NCBI GenBank assembly: GCA_035293985.1
Contig: DATGLS010000052.1
Span: forward strand, 372,001-436,000
Direction of reading: 5' to 3'
Length of the DNA stretch: 64,000 nt
Source of the DNA: JAVDCA01 sp035293985
GTDB lineage: Bacteria; Pseudomonadota; Alphaproteobacteria; Rhizobiales; Xanthobacteraceae
The notes beneath the pieces are model-generated. The model was not told the DNA's origin and did no database searches. It was given only the letters and a program-made list of their open reading frames with translations. How positions within the stretch are numbered: position 1 is the stretch's first letter; every line of letters starts with the position of its first letter. Positions 39,701-49,008 of this stretch are shown here, piece by piece. A program made the translations under genes and the position numbers.

Positions 39701-42112
39701 TTATTTCTCGCACTGCCGGCGCGCGCCGCCGCCGTAGGGCTGATAGGTGCAGTCGGCGGCGTCGAACGACGAGTAGGTGCGCTCGCAGGCATCGACATTG
39801 CACGATGCCGGTGGGGCGGCGCCGGTGGTGCTGCCCGTGGTTTGTCCGGGCTGCTGCGTCGTCGCGCGCGCCGACTGCGCGCCGAACGGGCACAGGCGCC
39901 GCGCGCCGCCCGAATAGGGCTGGTACGTGCAGTCGCTGGCGCGGAACGAGCGATAGGTGCCGGAGCAGGCCGCGATGTCGCACAGGTTCGAGGCCTGCGA
40001 GGTCGGATTGGTGCTCGCCCGATCGTCATCCCGCGGCATCTGCGCGCGGTCGCCCTGTCCGGTCGTCTCGGCCGGCGATGTCGCGGCGACCTGCGGCCCC
40101 TCGGACCCGATGAGCGGCGTCGCCTGCGTCACAAACTGCTTCCAGATCGCCGCCGGCACGCTGCCGCCGGTCACGTGCCGCATCGGCGAGTTGTCGTCGT
40201 TGCCGAGCCAGACGCCCACCACGAGGTTGTCGGTGAAGCCGATGAACCAGGCGTCGCGATAGTCCTGGCTGGTGCCGGTCTTGCCGGCCGCGAATTCGTC
40301 GAGCGCGGCGCCGCGGCCGGTGCCGTGCTCGACGACGCCGCGCAGCAGATCGATCATCGGGTCGCGGACCTGGCCAAGCGTTCGATCGGAGAGAACCGGC
40401 GCGGCCGAACGCATCGGGGCGTCCCTCTTCGCCTCGCCGAACCCGGCGATACCCCACGGTCGCAGCGGCATGCGATCGGCACGCACGGCGCCATAGGCGC
40501 TGGTCAGGTCGAGCAGGCTCACGCCATAGGCGCCGAGCGCGAGGCTGGGCGTCGGCGACAGCGGCGTCTCGATGCCGAGGTCGCGCGCGGTCGCAATCAC
40601 CTTATTGAGCCCGACCCCCATCGCGAGCCGCACCGCGGCAGTGTTGATCGAATGCGCAAATGCGTCGGCGAGGGTCATGCGCCCGTAATGCGCGCCGCCA
40701 TAGTTGTCCGGCTCCCAGCCTTTGATGTCGATCGCGCTCGCATCGATCGTGTCATTGGGCGTGTAGCCGGCGCGCAGCGCCGTCAGATAGACGAACAGCT
40801 TGAAGGCCGAGCCGGGCTGCCGGTTGGGTGCGATCGCGCGGTTGAACTGACTTGCCCCATAATCTCGCCCGCCGACCATGGCGACGACGGCGCCGTCCGG
40901 CCGCATCGCCACCAGCGCGCCCTGCGAGATGTGGAGCTGGCGCCCCTGCGTCGCCAGCGCCTTGTCGAGGATGTCCTGCGCCAGTTTCTGCACGTCGGGC
41001 ACCAGCGTGGTGCGCAGGCGCAGGCTGCCTTTATGCGCGCCGACGACGGCGGGCGCCTGGGTGCGCACCCAGTCGGTGAACCAGGATCGGGCCGGCGTCA
41101 GCTGCGGCGTGAGCTTGGGCACCGCCGGCTGCGCCCTCGCGGCGTCGGCGGCCTTCGCTTCGACGTAGCCATACTCCACCATGGCGTCGAGCACGGCCGC
41201 GGCGCGCGCCTGTGCGGCATCGAGGTGGCTCAAAGGATTGTACTGCGACGGCGCCTGGATCAGACCGGCGAGCATGGCGGCCTGCGCGAGCGTGAGCTCG
41301 CGCGGGTCCTTGTCGAAATAGAGCCGGGCCGCCGCCGCCATCCCATACGCGCCGGCGCCGAGGTAGACGCTGTCCAAATAGCGGCGGAGGATTTCCTGCT
41401 TGCCGAGACGCGTCTCCAGCCACAGCGCGACGAACGCCTCGCGCAGCTTGCGCGCATAGGTGCGGTTGTCGCCGACGTAGCGCATCTTGACGAGTTGCTG
41501 CGTGATCGTGCTGCCGCCCTCGACGATGCCGCCCGCCTGCGCATTGCGATGGGCGGCGCGCAGGATCCCGACCGGGTCGACGCCGAAGTGATGGTAGAAG
41601 CGATGGTCCTCGATGCTCAGCACCGCGTTGATGAGGAACGGCGGGAAATCGGCGATCGGCGTGTCCGGGCTCTTGATCGGCCCGAGCCGGCCGAGGGGCG
41701 CGCCATTCGCGGCCTCGAGCAGCAGGCTCGGCTGCTCGGCCTGCTCGGGCGGCGGGTTGAGAGTGAGCCCATTGAGCGCCCACACCATGCCGAGCGCAAA
41801 CGCGAGCGCGCCGACGATCGCGACGCCGAAGAGAGCGATCCCGAAGCGCAACGCGAAGCGGCGCAGCACCTTGCGGCTCGCCCGCCGCCACGCCGCACCA
41901 TCCGGCCGCAGCGCCCGCAGCGACGCCCGCGCGACGCGCGGCATCGCGGCGCGCAACGAAGAGCGCAGCGCAATGGTCAGCGCCGCGAGATCGCTGCCGA
42001 CCGCACGAAGGAATTCGCGAGCGGCCGCCCCGCTGCGGCTGGCATGCGCCGCCGACCCCGGCCCCTGCGACGCGTCGGCTGCGCGCTCCGTATCGGCCGA
42101 ATTATTCTGCAT
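39701..42112 (-). CDS. Penicillin-binding protein 1A-type transglycosylase/transpeptidase with two C-terminal BA14K-like repeats
   Basis: An 803-residue class A PBP that builds and cross-links peptidoglycan in the periplasm. A basic cytoplasmic tail of about 85 residues precedes one membrane helix (about 88-114). The glycosyltransferase 51 domain has EDHRFYHHFG (E168), GGSTITQQLVK and RYLDSVYLGAGAYG. The transpeptidase has S435-AFK, SIN (488-490) and KTGTS (611-615). After a linker come two near-identical repeats of about 31 residues, C711-C741 and C771-C801, each with TY(R/S)SF, DCTYQPY and GGARR, and with four cysteines in identical spacing. They resemble the BA14K lectin-like repeat of Brucella and relatives. 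This tail is unusual for a PBP and might bind wall or envelope sugars. Confidence 0.92.
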   Translation of the reverse strand: MQNNSADTERAADASQGPGSAAHASRSGAAAREFLRAVGSDLAALTIALRSSLRAAMPRVARASLRALRPDGAAWRRASRKVLRRFALRFGIALFGVAIVGALAFALGMVWALNGLTLNPPPEQAEQPSLLLEAANGAPLGRLGPIKSPDTPIADFPPFLINAVLSIEDHRFYHHFGVDPVGILRAAHRNAQAGGIVEGGSTITQQLVKMRYVGDNRTYARKLREAFVALWLETRLGKQEILRRYLDSVYLGAGAYGMAAAARLYFDKDPRELTLAQAAMLAGLIQAPSQYNPLSHLDAAQARAAAVLDAMVEYGYVEAKAADAARAQPAVPKLTPQLTPARSWFTDWVRTQAPAVVGAHKGSLRLRTTLVPDVQKLAQDILDKALATQGRQLHISQGALVAMRPDGAVVAMVGGRDYGASQFNRAIAPNRQPGSAFKLFVYLTALRAGYTPNDTIDASAIDIKGWEPDNYGGAHYGRMTLADAFAHSINTAAVRLAMGVGLNKVIATARDLGIETPLSPTPSLALGAYGVSLLDLTSAYGAVRADRMPLRPWGIAGFGEAKRDAPMRSAAPVLSDRTLGQVRDPMIDLLRGVVEHGTGRGAALDEFAAGKTGTSQDYRDAWFIGFTDNLVVGVWLGNDDNSPMRHVTGGSVPAAIWKQFVTQATPLIGSEGPQVAATSPAETTGQGDRAQMPRDDDRASTNPTSQASNLCDIAACSGTYRSFRASDCTYQPYSGGARRLCPFGAQSARATTQQPGQTTGSTTGAAPPASCNVDACERTYSSFDAADCTYQPYGGGARRQCEK

Positions 42113-42271
42113 CGCATGGAACCGGTGAGCGGATGTCCGGAACAGCAGGAACCCCTGTGCTCTTCAACGTGCTCGGGCCGATATGGTTGCGGCGCGCCGC
42201 AGCGCCTGCCGCAGCGCCGAAACGCGCTTCGTCCGCCGAATCGTTAAGGCATCAGCCGAAAACGGCCGCGC

Positions 42272-43249
42272 TCATTCGGCCTTGATGTCGGCCGCGCGAA
42301 TGACCTTCCCCCACTTCTCGGTCTCGGCGGCGATGAGGTTGCGGTAATCCTCGGCCGAGCCGGTGAGCAGCATGCCGCCCATGTCGGCGAGCCGCGCCTT
42401 GATGGTGGCGTCGGCGAGGGCGGCGTTGATCTCGTGGTTGAGCTTTTCGACGATCTCGCCCGGCGTGGCCTTCGGCACCGCGACGCCGAACCAGGAGCTT
42501 GCCTCGTAGCCGGGCACGAAATCGCTGACGCAGGGAATGTCGGGCAAGGCGTCCGAGCGCTTGGTCGTGGTCACCGCGAGGGCGCGCAGCTTGCCGGCGC
42601 GGATATGGCCGAGCGACGCCGTCATGGTGGCGAAGCCGACCTGCACCTGACCGCCCATCAGGTCGATCATGGCGGGTCCGTCGCCATGGTATGGGACGTG
42701 CTGCAGCTTGACACCCGCCAAGCCATTGAACATCTCGCCCGCGAGATGGCTCGCGGTACCGACTCCGGCCGACTCGTAGCTCAGCTTGCCCGGATTGGCC
42801 TTGGCATAGGCGATCAGCTCCGGGACGCTCTTCACCGGCAATGCCGGATTGACCTCGAGCACGTTGGGGACGCGCACGACGCCGGCGACGGGCGCGAGAT
42901 CGCGCAGGAAATTGTAGCTCAAGTGCGGATAGAGCCAGCCATTGGTCGCCGCGACCGGCGCCACCATCAGCAGCGTGTAGCCGTCGGCCGGCGACTTCAC
43001 CACCGCCTCCGTCGCGATGTTGGCGCCGGCGCCCGGGCGGTTCTCGACGATGAAGGTCTGGCCCAGCCGGGCCGTGAGCGACGGCGCGAGCAGGCGCGCC
43101 AGGATGTCGGTGGTGCTGCCGGCTGCGAAGCCGACGATGATGCGCACCGCGTGCGACGGATAGGTGTCGGCGCGCGCCGTCGCGGCAAGCGTGGGCAGTG
43201 TGGCGGCACCGGCGGCGAAATTCAGGAATTGGCGGCGATCGAATTGCAT
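42272..43249 (-). CDS. TctC/Bug-type periplasmic solute receptor, probably Tat-exported
   Basis: A 325-residue receptor. The start MQFDRRQFLNFAAGAATLPT has a twin-arginine motif (RRQFLNF) and a hydrophobic segment, cleaved near ATARADTYP, so the Tat route is likely. Bug motifs are RIIVGFAAGSTTDILARLL, KSPADGYTLLMVAP and ESAGVGTASHLAGEMFN. ATG 43249 has GAGGG 9 bp upstream. It is divergent from a MetE-like gene across 237 bp in which I see no clear site. The ligand is probably a carboxylate; no transporter membrane genes are near. Confidence 0.9.
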   Translation of the reverse strand: MQFDRRQFLNFAAGAATLPTLAATARADTYPSHAVRIIVGFAAGSTTDILARLLAPSLTARLGQTFIVENRPGAGANIATEAVVKSPADGYTLLMVAPVAATNGWLYPHLSYNFLRDLAPVAGVVRVPNVLEVNPALPVKSVPELIAYAKANPGKLSYESAGVGTASHLAGEMFNGLAGVKLQHVPYHGDGPAMIDLMGGQVQVGFATMTASLGHIRAGKLRALAVTTTKRSDALPDIPCVSDFVPGYEASSWFGVAVPKATPGEIVEKLNHEINAALADATIKARLADMGGMLLTGSAEDYRNLIAAETEKWGKVIRAADIKAE

Positions 43250-43486
43250 GTCGGTGGCCCTCGAGGCTTCGTTTCCCTCGACGCGCCTGTCGCGCGTCGT
43301 CTTGGTCGCCGTCCTTTGTTCATGACTGAACGGGAGAAATCCCGCGGCGCATTGCGGCGACGCTACACGAACTCTCGACCTGGGTGTAGGGCGGCAGTGT
43401 CGCGGCCGGCATCGCCGCCGATTGCGGTTCGCGCCGCCGCGTGCGATGTCCCGGTCCGTCATTTTCATGCATCGGGAATTCACCTC

Positions 43487-44650
43487 ATGAGCCTGCCGGA
43501 AGAACGTCGCCGCCGTATCGTCACCACCCATGTGGGCAGCCTCCCGCGTCCGCCTTCGCTGTCGGCCAAGCTGCTCGCCCGCTCGCAAGGGCAGCGCATC
43601 GACGCCGAGGCGTTCGGCGACGAGCTCGGCACCTCCGTACGGGCGATCGTCCGGCAGCAAAGCGAGCTCGACGTCGACGTCGTCAGCGACGGCGAATTCT
43701 CCAAGATCAGCTTCCAGTACTACGTCACCGATCGCCTCGGCGGCATCGAGCCGATCACGCCCGCGCCCGGTCGGCGCGTGACCCGCGAGAACAGCGCCTT
43801 TCCGACGTTCTATCGCGACGGCGCGCACTCCGGGACGCAGCCGACGCGCTTCGCTTGCACGGGCCCGATCCTCTACACCGGCCAGGCCCAGCTCGCCGCC
43901 GACATCGCCAACCTCAAGGGCGCGCTCGCCGGCAGCCGACGGGTCGATGCGTTCATGCCGTCGGTCTCGCCGTCGAGCTGCGTCGGCCTGATGGAGAACC
44001 GCTACTACAAGACTCCGGAGGAGCACCTTTATGCCGTGGCCGAGGCCTTGCGCGAGGAATACCAAGCGATCGTCGCGGCGGGCTTCATGCTGCAAATCGA
44101 CGACCCCCGCCTTGCCATGCACTACATGCTCAACCCCGGCGAGAGCGTCGACGCGACGCGCGCCTGGGCGCGGCGACGCATCGAGGCGCTCAACCACGCC
44201 CTGCGCGACTTGCCGCCCGAGCGCGTGCGCCATCACACCTGCTATGGCATCAACATGGGGCCGCGCACGAGCGACATCGAGCTCAAGCACCTCGCCGACC
44301 TGATCGTGACAATCCGCGCCGGCTACTATTCGTTCGAGATGGCCAATCCGCGCCACGAGCACGAGTGGCGGGTGTGGGAGAGCGTGAAGCTGCCCGACGG
44401 CAAGGTGCTGATGCCGGGCTGCATCACCCATGCCTCCGTGATCGTCGAGCATCCCGAGCTGGTCGCCGAGCGCGTCGTGCGGCTGGCGAAGGTCGTCGGG
44501 CGCGAGCGCGTGATGGCGAGCTCCGACTGCGGTTTCGCGTCGACGCTCAATCCCAACGAGCGGCCCGAGATCGAGCCCGAGATCGTGTGGGCGAAATTCG
44601 CGAGCCTCGCCGAAGGCGCGCGCCTGGCAACGAAGATGCTGTGGGGTTAG
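43487..44650 (+). CDS. MetE C-terminal-like protein (cobalamin-independent methionine synthase fold)
   Basis: A 387-residue UROD/MetE-like barrel protein. The start RRRIVTTHVGSLPRP and the zinc-site candidates HHTCYG (His and Cys), the Glu in SFEMANPRHEHEW and Cys in SSDCGFAS match the C-terminal half of MetE. The folate-binding N-terminal half of a true MetE is missing, so methyl transfer may use another donor or another thiol. Such short MetE-like genes are often found in catabolic clusters. ATG 43487 has only a weak GGGAA upstream. A TctC receptor and a ThDP enzyme follow on the same strand, perhaps as one functional group. Confidence 0.85.
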   Translation: MSLPEERRRRIVTTHVGSLPRPPSLSAKLLARSQGQRIDAEAFGDELGTSVRAIVRQQSELDVDVVSDGEFSKISFQYYVTDRLGGIEPITPAPGRRVTRENSAFPTFYRDGAHSGTQPTRFACTGPILYTGQAQLAADIANLKGALAGSRRVDAFMPSVSPSSCVGLMENRYYKTPEEHLYAVAEALREEYQAIVAAGFMLQIDDPRLAMHYMLNPGESVDATRAWARRRIEALNHALRDLPPERVRHHTCYGINMGPRTSDIELKHLADLIVTIRAGYYSFEMANPRHEHEWRVWESVKLPDGKVLMPGCITHASVIVEHPELVAERVVRLAKVVGRERVMASSDCGFASTLNPNERPEIEPEIVWAKFASLAEGARLATKMLWG

Positions 44651-44772
44651 CGTGGGAGGCGAGCGCGATGTCGGCGCTCCCTTTCGCCGCGCCTCGCCCG
44701 GGGAGAGGGAGCGCCGGCGCCGGTGCTAAACTCACGCGATGATCCTGCGACTCGATCGGGAGAGAAGGTTCG

Positions 44773-45741
44773 ATGCCGCATGTCCAACTCCACATGATCC
44801 GCGCGGTCCTCCTCGTCGCATCCCTCGCGCCCGCCCTCGCAGCCGCGCAGGACTATCCCACCCGGCCGATCCGCCTCGTGGTCGGCTTCGCGGCGGGGGG
44901 GCCGACCGACATTCCGGCGCGCTACGTGGCGGACAAGCTGACCGACATGCTCGGCCAGCGCGTGGTGGTCGAGAACAAGCCGGCGGCGGCCGGCATGGTG
45001 GCGACGCGCGATGTGCTCGCCCAGCCGCGCGACGGCTACACGCTGCTCCTGTGCACTCATTTCGAGGCGATCAACACGGCGATCTATCGCCATCCTGGCT
45101 TTGCGCTCGCCGACCTCGCGCCGATCTCGCTGATCTCGAAATACTATTACGGCCTCGTGCTCGCCGATTCGATTCCGGCGACCGACGTCGCGTCGTTCGT
45201 TCGCTACGCCAAGGCGCATCCGGGCGACGTCCGCTACGCGACGATCGGCGCCGGCTCGGCGCAGGAGATTTTTGCCCATCAGCTCGAGCGCCTCGCCGGC
45301 ATCAGCATGACCAAGGTGCCCTATCGTAGCGGGCCGATGGCGCTGCAGGACCTGATCCCGGGGCGCATCCAGTTCTACGTGTCACCGGTGATCGGCATCA
45401 TTGCGCAGGCGCGCGCCAAGCAGCTCAAGCTGATCGGCGTCTCCAGTGCAGAGCGCCTCGCGGCCGTCCCCGAGACCCCGACCCTGCGCGAGCAGGGCAT
45501 CGATTTCGTCCGCTTCGGATGGCTCGGCATCTGCGCCGGCACGGGCACGCCGCCTGCCGTGATAACCAAGCTCAATCACGCGATCTCGACGATCGTCGCG
45601 TCGCCCGACTATCAGCAGGTGACCGCGAAGGCGGGCTCGATTCCGCAATCCTCCTCGCCGGACGAGTTGCGCAAGACGATCGAGCAGACGCGCGCCGACG
45701 TCGAGGGCACGATCCGCGAGTTCGGCCTACAGCAGGACTAG
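44773..45741 (+). CDS. TctC/Bug-type periplasmic solute receptor
   Basis: A 322-residue receptor with a signal peptide (MIRAVLLVASLAPALAAAQD) and Bug motifs: IRLVVGFAAGGPTDIPARYV, AQPRDGYTLLLCTH and YATIGAGSAQEIFAHQLE. GGGAGAGAAGG precedes ATG 44773. It lies between the MetE-like gene (122 bp away) and the ThDP enzyme gene (112 bp away), all on the plus strand. The ligand might be a 2-oxo or hydroxy acid used by the ThDP enzyme; this is inferred from position only. Confidence 0.9.
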   Translation: MPHVQLHMIRAVLLVASLAPALAAAQDYPTRPIRLVVGFAAGGPTDIPARYVADKLTDMLGQRVVVENKPAAAGMVATRDVLAQPRDGYTLLLCTHFEAINTAIYRHPGFALADLAPISLISKYYYGLVLADSIPATDVASFVRYAKAHPGDVRYATIGAGSAQEIFAHQLERLAGISMTKVPYRSGPMALQDLIPGRIQFYVSPVIGIIAQARAKQLKLIGVSSAERLAAVPETPTLREQGIDFVRFGWLGICAGTGTPPAVITKLNHAISTIVASPDYQQVTAKAGSIPQSSSPDELRKTIEQTRADVEGTIREFGLQQD

Positions 45742-45853
45742 CCGGCCGGGGCGTCATACGCGAGATCCCCCGCCGGCCGCGATTCATGCCATCATCGTCG
45801 ACATGAAGCGCTCGACCGCCTGAACTGAGCGTAGTGAAGCCGAGGGGACGTCC

Positions 45854-47485
45854 ATGAACGGCGCCGATGTCATTGCCGATATCCTCAAGCGCGAGGGGAC
45901 GGAGTTTCTAGCCTGTTATCCGCGTAATCCGTTGATCGAGGCCTGCGCGGCGATCGACATCCGCCCGATCCTGTGCCGGCAGGAGCGTGTCGGCGTCGGC
46001 ATGGCGGACGGTTTCTCGCGCATGCGCCGCGGCCGGCAGAACGGCGTGTTCGCCGCGCAGAACGGGCCGGGCATCGAGAACGCATTTGCCGGCGTCGCCC
46101 AGGCCTATTCGGAAAACGTGCCACTGCTCGTCATCCCGGCCGCCGCCGGACCGGAGCGGCAATATATCCGTCCGAACTTCCGCGCCGCCGAGGTGTTCGG
46201 GCCGGTGACCAAGTGGTCCGCCATGGCATCCTCGGTGCAGGAGCTGCCCGAGCTGATGCGCCGCGCGTTTCACGCCATGCGCAGCGGCAAGCCCGGGCCG
46301 GTGCTCGTCGAGGTGCCGAACCCGGTGTTCGAGGCCGAGTTCGCCGGCAAGATCGATTATGTGCCGGTCGCGATGGGGCGCATGGCGCCCGATCCGGAGG
46401 CGATCAAGCAGGCGGCGCGCATGCTGCTCGCGGCCAAGAACCCGGTGCTGTGGGCCGGCCAGGGCGTGCACTACGCCGATGCGAGCGATCGGCTCATCGC
46501 GCTCGCCGAGCTCCTGCCGGCGCCGGTCGTCGCCACCAATCCGGGCAAGAGCGCGATCCCGGAAAATCATCCGCTGGCACTCGGCGCCGCGACGCGGTCG
46601 AGCCCGAAGATGTACGCGCAATTCCTCAAGGGCGCCGACCTCGTGGTCGCGATCGGCTCGAGCGTCACCAAAACGAATTTCGGGCCGAGCGTGCCGCCGG
46701 GCAAGACGCTGATCCATTCGACCAACGATCCGGGCGACATCAACAAGGATTATCGCGCCGACCTCGGGTTGATCGGCGATGCCGCCCTCGTGCTCGATGC
46801 GCTGATCGCCGAGGTCGGCAAGACGCGAGGGCCCGATGTCCGCGCGCTGAGCGCGCTGAAGCAGCAGATCGCCGCCAGCAAGGACGAGTGGCTCGCCGAA
46901 TGGGCGAAGCACCTCGATTCGGACGAGGTGCCGATCAACCAATACCGCGTGATCCGCGACCTGATGCGCACGGTGGATCGCGACAACACCATCGCGACGC
47001 ATGACTCGGGCAGTCCACGCGAGCAGTTCCTGCCGTTCTGGGAGACGACGGCATCGCACTCCTACATGGGTTGGGGCAAGTCGACCCAGCTCGGCTATGG
47101 CCTCGGCCTGATCATGGGCGCGAAGCTCGCCTCCCCCGAGAAGCTCTGCATCAACATCATGGGCGACTCGTCGTTCGGCATGACGGGCCTCGACATCGAG
47201 ACCGCGGCGCGCAATCGCATCCCGATCCTCACCATCGTGTTCAACAACGGCATCATGGCGGCCGAGCGCAGCGTGCTGAAGCTCTCGGACGCGAAGTACC
47301 GCACGATGGACGTGGGCGGCAACTACACCAAGGTCGCCGAGGGCCTCGGTGTCGCGTCGCGCCGCGTGGAGAAGCCCGCCGACATCGTACCGGCGATCAA
47401 AGGCGCGGTCGATGTGGTCAACGGCGGCGCGCCCTACCTGCTCGAGTTCGTCGTCAAGGAAGGCCAGGAGTTCTCGCGGTATTGA
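45854..47485 (+). CDS. Thiamine-diphosphate-dependent enzyme (acetolactate synthase/decarboxylase family)
   Basis: A 543-residue three-domain ThDP enzyme. The N-terminal PYR domain has the catalytic Glu in CRQERVGVGMADG (E44); the middle domain has AARMLLAAKNPVLWAGQGVH; the C-terminal PP domain has the ThDP-magnesium motif GDSSFGMTGLDIETA ending in VFNNG. The group includes acetolactate synthase, benzoylformate and oxalyl-CoA decarboxylases, and sulfoacetaldehyde acetyltransferase; no feature singles out one. There is no regulatory subunit nearby, so a biosynthetic acetolactate synthase is unlikely. GAGGGGAC precedes the ATG. The TctC receptor upstream may supply its substrate. Confidence 0.87.
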   Translation: MNGADVIADILKREGTEFLACYPRNPLIEACAAIDIRPILCRQERVGVGMADGFSRMRRGRQNGVFAAQNGPGIENAFAGVAQAYSENVPLLVIPAAAGPERQYIRPNFRAAEVFGPVTKWSAMASSVQELPELMRRAFHAMRSGKPGPVLVEVPNPVFEAEFAGKIDYVPVAMGRMAPDPEAIKQAARMLLAAKNPVLWAGQGVHYADASDRLIALAELLPAPVVATNPGKSAIPENHPLALGAATRSSPKMYAQFLKGADLVVAIGSSVTKTNFGPSVPPGKTLIHSTNDPGDINKDYRADLGLIGDAALVLDALIAEVGKTRGPDVRALSALKQQIAASKDEWLAEWAKHLDSDEVPINQYRVIRDLMRTVDRDNTIATHDSGSPREQFLPFWETTASHSYMGWGKSTQLGYGLGLIMGAKLASPEKLCINIMGDSSFGMTGLDIETAARNRIPILTIVFNNGIMAAERSVLKLSDAKYRTMDVGGNYTKVAEGLGVASRRVEKPADIVPAIKGAVDVVNGGAPYLLEFVVKEGQEFSRY

Positions 47486-47505
47486 CCGGAGGGAACGAGG
47501 TCCGC

Positions 47506-48285
47506 TCAGCGATGGACAGCGCAGCCGCATGATGGGGCGTGGTAGCGCCCATTGGGCTCGACCATGCCGCCCTTGCCGTACATGTTGCGCGGCTTCGCCC
47601 AGTCGCCGAGCGAGTGGTAGGGGCCGGTCTCGTTGCGCCCCTTCGGCATGACGTCGAGAATGCCGTAGATGCCGAGCGCCTCCTCGCCGCCACGGCCGTA
47701 GCCCGAATAGGTGTGGAATATCTCGCCGGCCTCGTTCTTGTAGAAGATGCTGCGGCCGGACAGGTCCTGCAGCTTGGCGGCCCACTCCTGGGCCACGCCA
47801 TAATTGTATTGGGCGCGCCCGGCGGCGACATCGTCCGGCCGGAAGGAGACGTTGAAGTCGTAGTTGAAGTCGCTGTCGAACGACGAGACCCAGAGAAACC
47901 GCCAACCCATGCGCTTGCGCACCAGTTCGATCTCCTCGATCGGCGCGCGGGCGACGACAGCGTAGCTGACGTCGTGGTTCTCGAGGTGCGGCAGGAGGTC
48001 GGTCATGTGGTCGACCTCGAGCGAGCAGCCGACGCACTGGTGTTGTGCGCCGGGCGCCATCATGAAGTGCTTGATGTAGAGTTGGCTGCGCCCCTGAAAG
48101 AGGTCGGACAAGGTGAGCTTTCGCTCCGGCGCGCTGAAGACGTAGGGCTTCTCGATCCGAACCCACGGCAAGCGCAGCCGCTCGGCCGCGACCAGGTCGC
48201 GGTGGCGCGTCAGGGCCTTTTCCTGCTTCAGAAGGGCGCGGCGCGCCTCGGTCCATTCCTCACGCGATACGATCTGATGCTGCAT
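47506..48285 (-). CDS. DUF899 thioredoxin-like protein
   Basis: A 259-residue DUF899 family protein of thioredoxin-like fold. A CxxC pair (C84-VGC, in QHQCVGCSLEVDH) is the likely redox site. The ending YHAPSCGCAVHR adds a further pair of cysteines. Other family stretches are WVRIEKPYVFSAPERKLTLS and FHTYSGYGRGGEEALG. Function is not established. It is 35 bp downstream of an ECF sigma factor gene, so the two probably form an operon and the protein may be part of a stress response. GGGAG is 9 bp before ATG 48285. Confidence 0.85.
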   Translation of the reverse strand: MQHQIVSREEWTEARRALLKQEKALTRHRDLVAAERLRLPWVRIEKPYVFSAPERKLTLSDLFQGRSQLYIKHFMMAPGAQHQCVGCSLEVDHMTDLLPHLENHDVSYAVVARAPIEEIELVRKRMGWRFLWVSSFDSDFNYDFNVSFRPDDVAAGRAQYNYGVAQEWAAKLQDLSGRSIFYKNEAGEIFHTYSGYGRGGEEALGIYGILDVMPKGRNETGPYHSLGDWAKPRNMYGKGGMVEPNGRYHAPSCGCAVHR

Positions 48286-48320
48286 CTCATTTTGCTCCCT
48301 GGCTTCACGCCCCCTCGGCT

Positions 48321-48917
48321 TCACGCGGCCGCGCGCTCGATACCGGCAGTCGCGACCAGCGCCGCGAGCCGCTTGCGCGCGTAGAACATGCGCGTCTTCA
48401 CGGTGCTCTCCGGGATGCCGACGATCTCGGCGATCTCGCGGATGGATTTCTCCTGGTAGTAGACGAGATCGATGATCTCGGCGTGCTCGCGCGAGAGGGC
48501 GGAAAGCGCGTTGCGCACCACGGTGCGCGTATCCTTCTGACCGAGCTCCGCCTCGGGGTCGAGCGCCGGATCGACGGCATTCTGCGCGGCATCGCACTCG
48601 AGCGACTCGGTCGGCCGCCGGCGAGCGGCGTCGAGCGCCCGGTGGCGCGCGATCCCGATGAGCCAGCTCGACACCGAGGAGCGGCCCGCGTAGCGGCCCG
48701 CATGCTGCCAGGCGTCGATGAAGGTCTCGCTCACCGTGTCCTCGGCGAGGGCGGCATCGCGCACGATGCGCAAGATGAAGCGATAGACCTTGACTTGGTG
48801 GCGCTCGAACAGCGTGCGCATGGCGGATCTGTCGCCGTCCGCGATCTGCTTGATCAGAACCGCGTCGGACAGCGCCGTCATGCGCTCGCGAGACATCAAG
48901 AAGGCGAACTTGCTCAT
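48321..48917 (-). CDS. ECF-family RNA polymerase sigma factor
   Basis: A 198-residue sigma factor with region 2 (AMRTLFERHQVKVYRFILRI and DTVSETFIDAWQHAGRY) and region 4 (LSREHAEIIDLVYYQEKSIR, ESTVKTRMFYARKRLAAL). These proteins steer RNA polymerase to stress or transport promoters. Normally an anti-sigma gene is next to it; here the following gene is a DUF899 protein and none is seen upstream. Control might instead lie in transcription or an unlinked anti-sigma. ATG 48917 follows GGGGAGGGG; an upstream in-frame start at 48995 lacks such a site. Confidence 0.9.
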   Translation of the reverse strand: MSKFAFLMSRERMTALSDAVLIKQIADGDRSAMRTLFERHQVKVYRFILRIVRDAALAEDTVSETFIDAWQHAGRYAGRSSVSSWLIGIARHRALDAARRRPTESLECDAAQNAVDPALDPEAELGQKDTRTVVRNALSALSREHAEIIDLVYYQEKSIREIAEIVGIPESTVKTRMFYARKRLAALVATAGIERAAA

Positions 48918-49008
48918 GGCTCCCCTCCCCCACTCCATATTTGCAGTTGGATGTTTCACCGGCCTCGTGGCGTCCGCACGCGAGGGCGGGCTCAATGCGG
49001 GTTCGAGG

